Position numbers and translations under genes: made by a program. Under the pieces are notes generated by a model that was not told the origin of the DNA, did no database searches, and worked only from the letters and a program-made list of their open reading frames with translations. A stretch of 8,720 nt of DNA from Lachnospiraceae bacterium UBA4317 (lineage in GTDB: Bacteria > Bacillota_A > Clostridia > Lachnospirales > Lachnospiraceae). The stretch covers positions 1 through 8,720 of the forward strand of contig DGUF01000090.1 in the NCBI GenBank assembly GCA_002394525.1, given 5' to 3'. Positions 4,705 to 8,720 of this stretch are shown here, piece by piece (the stretch's first letter is position 1; each line of letters opens with the position of its first letter).

Positions 4705-6982
4705 CTTTTGTAAATGTCAGTTCTCTGGTGATCTCTTTCGTCTCGCCAAACTCTGTCGTCTCCTCAAATCCGCCGTCCGTAGCCCCGGCTGGCGCTTCGT
4801 CCCGGATAATATTTGTATAGGTCATGTAGAGGGTTCCCCTGGAGGCTGTGATCCCGGTGATGGATACAGGGAAGGGGAAGGTGGTCGTTGTGGCATTGAG
4901 GATCTCCTCGGAGTTTTCGCCCTCCGTCACGATGACCAGGGTCACGGGCGTGCCCTCCTGGTAGTCCGGGTCCTCGCTGTTGCGGGGCGCCTCGATCCTG
5001 GCAGAGTAAGTATAGAGGGGATCTCCGCTGACATCCAGGTCCACCTGGGTCCCCTCTTCCACGTATTCGCCCTTTTCAATGGACTGGCCGATGACTGTGT
5101 CGGGAGCATATCGCCCGCTGGTATCGGTGACGGTGGTCTGACCGGCCACCAGCCCTGCCTGCAGAAGCTCCGCGGCGGCCTGCTGCTCGGTCATGCCCAG
5201 GAGATTGGGCACCTGGACCAGGCCGGTGAGATCGGGTCCCTTGCTGACATAGATCACGACTTCCGATCCGACGGGTGCCTCCCCGCCGCCCTCGGGAGCC
5301 TGGCCGGTCACGAAGCCGGCGTCGACCTCCTCTGTGAAGATCTCTTCGACCACAGGGACCAGTCCGGTCTGCTGGAGAGTGGCCTCCGCCTCTTCCCGGG
5401 CAAAGTCGATCACATCGGGGATCTGCACCCTCTCGATCCTGGCGACCGTCAGGGTGACCGTGGATCCGACCGGGATCTGCTGGCCCTCCGCGGCCCCCGC
5501 CTCCATGACGATGCCCTCATCATACATGTCGGAGACTCCGTAGAGGACCTCTGCGCCCAGTCCGGCATTGGCCAGGTCCGCCTGGGCATCCTCCAGGGTC
5601 CTGCCGACCACGGCCGGCATGACCGTCATATTGGCAGCGGCCTGCTGGGTCACGGGCTGGGTCTGCGTCTGGGTCTGGGCCGCCTGGGCCTGGGCGGCCT
5701 GCTGCGCGGCCTCCCGCTCCGCCGCCTCCTTCTTTTCCGCGGCCTCTCTGCGGTTGAGGGCCACCAGGATGATGACCAGGCCGATCACGAGGACCGCGAC
5801 CACGGACAGGACCTGCACGAGCCTGTCCAGGCGCCGCTCTCCCTCTTCGATCTCCACTTCATCCGGGCTCTCGGGCGCGGGCACGGCCTTCTTCTTTTCG
5901 CCGGATCCTCTGCCCGGCGCGGATTCCGCTCCTGTTTTGTCTCTGCCGCCCTTGTCGGAGGGCTTTGTCTCCGGGCCTGCGCCCGCTGCTCCCGCGGCAG
6001 CTGCCGCGCTTTTTTCTACAGTTCCCGCCTGACCTGCGGCAGCCGCGGCCAGGTCTCCCGCCAGGGCGGAGGACTTGCGCCGGATCTCCTCCCGGTCAGT
6101 CTCCGACATGGTGCGGGTTTCCGCCAGATTCTCCTCTCCCATCCGCTTGACAAAATTGCCGTCCGGATCATTGAGGGAATGCCTGAGGTCCGCCGCCAGC
6201 TCATCCATCGTCTGATAGCGGCGGTCAGGGCTTTTTTCACAGCATTTGAGCACGATCTGCTGGACACTGCGGGGCAGGTCCGGCACAAAGGACGCAGGAT
6301 CCGGAAAGGGCTCCTGGATGTGCTTGAGAGCGATGGCGACTGTTGTGTCCCCCTCGTAGGGGACACGGCCGGTCAGCATCTCAAAGAGGGTCACGCCCAG
6401 CGAATAGACATCGCTCTTTTCATCGCTGTAGCCCCCGCGCGCCTGCTCGGGGGAGGTGTAGTGGACCGACCCCATGACATTGGAAGTAATGGTATTGCTG
6501 GTGGAGGCTTTCGCGATGCCGAAATCCGTCACCTTGACCTTTCCTTCCTTGGAAATAATGATGTTCTGGGGCTTGATATCCCGGTGGATGATGTGGCCTC
6601 TGTGGGCCGCCGCCAGTCCCATGGAGACCTGGATCGCGACCGTGACCGCCTCCCTCGGGGAGAGCTTTCCCTTTTTTTCTATATATTTTTTGAGAGTGAT
6701 CCCGTTTACCAGCTCCATAATGATGTAATAGCTGGATTTTTCATCGCCGACATCGTAGACATTGACGATGTTCGGATGCATCAGGCCGGCTGCGGCCTGG
6801 GCCTCGGCGCGGAATTTGGATACGAATGTAGCGTTTTCCGAAAATTCCTGCTTGAGGACCTTGACGGCGACCATGCGGTTTAAGCGGTGGTCTTTTGCCT
6901 TATATACATCGGACATGCCTCCGGTGCCCACTTTCTCAAGCACCTCATAGCGGTCCGCGATCAGCATACCAATTTTTATCAT
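4697..6982 (-). CDS. prkC: PrkC/PknB-type membrane Ser/Thr kinase with three PASTA domains
   Basis: Eukaryotic-type Ser/Thr kinase that senses peptidoglycan fragments through external PASTA domains and phosphorylates proteins of cell-wall synthesis, translation and dormancy. In the 761 residues, the kinase domain spans about 11-275. It has the glycine loop VGTGGMSDVY (18-27), the ATP-binding K41, the catalytic loop HRDIKPQN (133-140, D135), DFG (153-155), a Thr/Ser-rich activation loop (159-177) and SPEQ in place of APE (177-180). A cytoplasmic Ala-rich linker (about 305-380) leads to one membrane segment (about 388-409). Outside come an Ala/Gln/Thr-rich spacer (411-450), PASTA domains at about 453-515, 518-582 and 588-653, and a final beta-rich stretch of about 105 residues (655-761). 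GGAG lies 5 bases before the ATG. The TGA stop lies inside a long hairpin (4667-4702). Confidence 0.97.
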   Translation of the reverse strand: MIKIGMLIADRYEVLEKVGTGGMSDVYKAKDHRLNRMVAVKVLKQEFSENATFVSKFRAEAQAAAGLMHPNIVNVYDVGDEKSSYYIIMELVNGITLKKYIEKKGKLSPREAVTVAIQVSMGLAAAHRGHIIHRDIKPQNIIISKEGKVKVTDFGIAKASTSNTITSNVMGSVHYTSPEQARGGYSDEKSDVYSLGVTLFEMLTGRVPYEGDTTVAIALKHIQEPFPDPASFVPDLPRSVQQIVLKCCEKSPDRRYQTMDELAADLRHSLNDPDGNFVKRMGEENLAETRTMSETDREEIRRKSSALAGDLAAAAAGQAGTVEKSAAAAAGAAGAGPETKPSDKGGRDKTGAESAPGRGSGEKKKAVPAPESPDEVEIEEGERRLDRLVQVLSVVAVLVIGLVIILVALNRREAAEKKEAAEREAAQQAAQAQAAQTQTQTQPVTQQAAANMTVMPAVVGRTLEDAQADLANAGLGAEVLYGVSDMYDEGIVMEAGAAEGQQIPVGSTVTLTVARIERVQIPDVIDFAREEAEATLQQTGLVPVVEEIFTEEVDAGFVTGQAPEGGGEAPVGSEVVIYVSKGPDLTGLVQVPNLLGMTEQQAAAELLQAGLVAGQTTVTDTSGRYAPDTVIGQSIEKGEYVEEGTQVDLDVSGDPLYTYSARIEAPRNSEDPDYQEGTPVTLVIVTEGENSEEILNATTTTFPFPVSITGITASRGTLYMTYTNIIRDEAPAGATDGGFEETTEFGETKEITRELTFTKEE

Positions 6983-7079
6983 CTTTTCTCCATCCTTGCG
7001 ACAGGTACTGCCCGGCGCGGCCTCTCAGGGCCCCGGCAGGCAGCCGGTGACAGAAACTGTAACGCGCAGCACCGCTTGC

Positions 7080-7853
7080 TTATCCGAGCGAGGTCCCCCT
7101 TACGCCCGATCCGATCCCCGTATCAAAAGGATTGACAAGGATCGCGGAAATATTGTCCTTTCCGCCCGCCATATTTGCCTCATAGATCAGTCTGTCCGCA
7201 GCCGTTTCAAGGCTCCTGTGGGAAAAAACGATTCTGGCGATCTCCTCATCCTCCAGCATGGTCGTCAGCCCGTCCGAGCACAGAAGCAGAAGGTCTCCCT
7301 CATACAGGTTCTCCCGGAAAAAGTCCGTGACCAGGTCCTCCTCCGCTCCGACTGCTCTGGTGATGATATTTCTGTCCGGCACATGGCGGGCCTCCCTGCG
7401 GTCCAGCTTTCCGGCGCGGACCATCTCCTCGACCAGAGAATGGTCGATGGTCACCTGCCGGATCCGGTCCGGGTCATGCAGGATGTAGAGCCTGCTGTCG
7501 CCGACATTCGCGGCCAGGAGCCGGTTTTTGTCCACGACAGCCGCGACAAAGGTGGTCCCCATCCCATACAGGGAGGGATCCTTGGACGCCGCCTCGCGAA
7601 GATTCCGGTTGGCCTCTTTGAGCGCATGATCCAGAATGCGGGCAGGGTCGCCCTCCGTCGACCGGACGACCTCCTCGGCGACCGCGTCAACGGTAAACCT
7701 GGACGCGTAATCCCCGGCATTATGGCCGCCCATGCCGTCGGCGACAATATACAGATCAGGAAGCGCACCGACGGGTATATCGCTGGTGAATACATAGTCC
7801 TGATTCATTTTCCTGGTTCTTCCAGTGTCCGTGATAGAAAAAGATGATGGCAT
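7080..7853 (-). CDS. prpC: PrpC/Stp, PP2C-family protein Ser/Thr phosphatase
   Basis: Metal-dependent (Mn/Mg) cytoplasmic phosphatase that removes phosphate from Ser/Thr residues modified by the partner kinase PrkC, and from PrkC itself. In the 257-residue product the PP2C motifs are all present: GRTRKMNQD (11-19, metal-binding D19), DGMGGH (39-44, D39), GTT (99-101), GDSR (118-121), SDG (193-195, D194) and GGKDN (230-234, D233). Length matches the B. subtilis protein (about 254). The frame is open back to an ATG at 7925, which would add 24 residues. I chose the ATG at 7853 because the product then begins just ahead of the conserved DTGRTRKMNQD segment, and because GGGGGG lies 8 bases upstream; the ATGs at 7880 and 7925 lack a comparable site. 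prkC follows after a 97-base GC-rich gap, whereas the two genes touch or overlap in many relatives. Confidence 0.95.
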   Translation of the reverse strand: MPSSFSITDTGRTRKMNQDYVFTSDIPVGALPDLYIVADGMGGHNAGDYASRFTVDAVAEEVVRSTEGDPARILDHALKEANRNLREAASKDPSLYGMGTTFVAAVVDKNRLLAANVGDSRLYILHDPDRIRQVTIDHSLVEEMVRAGKLDRREARHVPDRNIITRAVGAEEDLVTDFFRENLYEGDLLLLCSDGLTTMLEDEEIARIVFSHRSLETAADRLIYEANMAGGKDNISAILVNPFDTGIGSGVRGTSLG

Positions 7854-7994
7854 TTGAGCAGCCCCCCTGCTTCTGATCATTTGTAATTCCGTGAATGATT
7901 TTTTTCCCGGAAACAATATCCGCAAAAAATATTTCCCTGAATAAGAAGTCTTTGAAAAAGGATTTCTTCAAAAAAATCTCTTTGAAATTTCCAC
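7854..7994 (-). other. AT-rich rlmN-prpC spacer with alternating short hairpins
   Basis: This 141-base spacer is much more AT-rich than the genes beside it. In the transcript sense it holds TTCAAA (7981-7986), TTTGAA (7967-7972) and TTCAAA (7951-7956). The middle element can pair with either outer one, so two 6-bp hairpins exclude each other. The 9-mer TCTTTGAAA (plus strand) occurs at 7949-7957 and 7979-7987. I see no convincing -35/-10 pair and no terminator. The right-hand end of the spacer in gene order carries the prpC ribosome binding site, a run of six G at 7862-7867. Any role in expression is inference. Confidence 0.35.
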
Positions 7995-8720
7995 TCAGGA
8001 CTCCATATAGCGGTTCCTCAGCTGTCCGCAGGCCCCGTCTATATCTCTTCCGAGTGCTCTTCTAATACTAACATTTACGCCATTATTTTCAAGTTCCATT
8101 TTAAAGGCCCGCACATGGGCGGTGTCCGGATGCCTGAATCCGCGCTCCCTGACAGGGTTGACGGGGATCAGGTTGATGTGGGCCTTGAGCGGGCGCGCGA
8201 GCCGGACCAGGCCCTGCGCGTCCTTTTTGCTGTCGTTGACTCCTTTGATCAGGCTGTACTCAAAGGTGACCTGCCTGCCCGTCTTTTTCGAATAGCTGCC
8301 GCAGGCCTCCATGAGCTCCGCGATGGTCCAGCGGTTGGCCACGGGCATGATCTGCCGCCGCTGCTCGTCCGTGGCGGCATGGAGGGAGAGGGCCAGGGTG
8401 ACATGGAGCTCTTCCTGCGCGAATCTGTAGATGGCGGGGACGATCCCGCAGGTGGAGACCGTCACATTGCGCTGGCTCAGATTCATGCCCTCCGGACAGG
8501 TCAGAAGGCGCAGAAAGCGGATCAGATTGTCGTAGTTGTCAAAGGGCTCTCCCATCCCCATGACGACCACGTGGGAGATCCGCTCCCCCGTGTCCCTGGC
8601 GATGGCATAGATCTGCTCCAGCATCTCCGAAGCCGAGAGCGACCGGACCAGTCCGTGCAGGGTCGACGCACAGAAGCTGCAGCCCATCCTGCAGCCCACC
8701 TGGGAGGAGATGCAGACACT
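7995..8720 (-). CDS. rlmN: RlmN, dual-specificity 23S rRNA (A2503)/tRNA (A37) adenine-C2 methyltransferase, 5' end missing
   Basis: Radical-SAM enzyme that methylates C2 of adenine 2503 in 23S rRNA and of adenine 37 in some tRNAs, using a 4Fe-4S cluster and a methyl-cysteine intermediate. The reading frame is open to the window edge; 241 residues are visible and about 105-110 N-terminal residues of the usual 345-360 are outside. Numbering from the first visible residue, the cluster motif CxxxCxxC is C10, C14, C17 in QVGCRMGCSFC. GMGEP follows at 55-59, then the family segments VTVSTCGIVP, LSLHAATDEQR and INLIPVNPV. The C-terminal motif GRDIDGACGQL carries C231, the equivalent of the second catalytic cysteine (C355 in E. 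coli). It is intact through the TGA stop. Position directly upstream of prpC/prkC is the usual Firmicutes arrangement. No terminator is visible between it and prpC, so co-transcription is likely. Confidence 0.96.
   Translation of the reverse strand, partial: SVCISSQVGCRMGCSFCASTLHGLVRSLSASEMLEQIYAIARDTGERISHVVVMGMGEPFDNYDNLIRFLRLLTCPEGMNLSQRNVTVSTCGIVPAIYRFAQEELHVTLALSLHAATDEQRRQIMPVANRWTIAELMEACGSYSKKTGRQVTFEYSLIKGVNDSKKDAQGLVRLARPLKAHINLIPVNPVRERGFRHPDTAHVRAFKMELENNGVNVSIRRALGRDIDGACGQLRNRYMES

Noticed and set aside
4679..6883. Plus-strand reading frame of 734 codons opposite prkC
   Set aside because: It mirrors a strongly supported kinase gene with every catalytic motif intact; the plus-strand peptide is low-complexity Gly/Leu/Arg/His sequence without domains.
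6983..7079. Terminator or promoter between prpC and prkC
   Set aside because: Only short GC stems (CCGGC/GCCGG) are visible with no U tract, and no -10 box; co-transcription is the simpler reading.

Overview
The window looks like a chromosomal segment of a low-oxygen Gram-positive bacterium of the class Clostridia, possibly a GC-rich member of the Lachnospiraceae. The evidence is the rlmN-prpC-prkC-rsgA gene order typical of Firmicutes, the PASTA-type kinase, the RecD2 (not RecBCD) helicase, and AGGAGG-type ribosome binding sites. The family-level placement is inference. All six genes lie on the minus strand, so transcription runs from right to left. The coding sequence is GC-rich and the spacers at 1-180, 672-943 and 7854-7994 are clearly AT-rich.

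From right to left the layout is as follows. (1) The 3' two thirds of rlmN (23S rRNA/tRNA adenine-C2 methyltransferase), cut by the window edge. (2) prpC, a PP2C protein phosphatase. (3) prkC, a membrane Ser/Thr kinase with three PASTA domains. (4) A 260-base spacer holding a chain of four stem-loops (4566-4702) bounded by imperfect direct repeats, then a clear Rho-independent terminator (4474-4511). (5) rsgA, a ribosome small-subunit biogenesis GTPase. (6) A spacer made almost wholly of six 36-37 bp tandem units (3333-3552); the first unit in transcription order is the 3' end of rsgA itself. (7) recD2, an SF1B DNA helicase. (8) An AT-rich spacer with a promoter-like site, a long leader and a strong ribosome binding site. 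(9) A MarR-family regulator with its own terminator (183-217). (10) An AT-rich region with dyads and a good -10 box pointing off the left edge.

Kinase, phosphatase and RsgA form a known functional group: in Bacillus subtilis PrkC and PrpC act oppositely on shared substrates, among them the RsgA homologue CpgA, and RlmN also acts on the ribosome. The usual next genes in Firmicutes, rpe and thiN, are absent and recD2 follows instead. The marR gene seems a separate transcription unit that may act on the unseen gene to the left.

The protein-coding genes are ordinary family members. The unusual material is between them: the stem-loop chain after prkC, with loop-to-stem complementarity that would allow a pseudoknot, and the tandem array that appears to have grown by repeated duplication of the rsgA tail.
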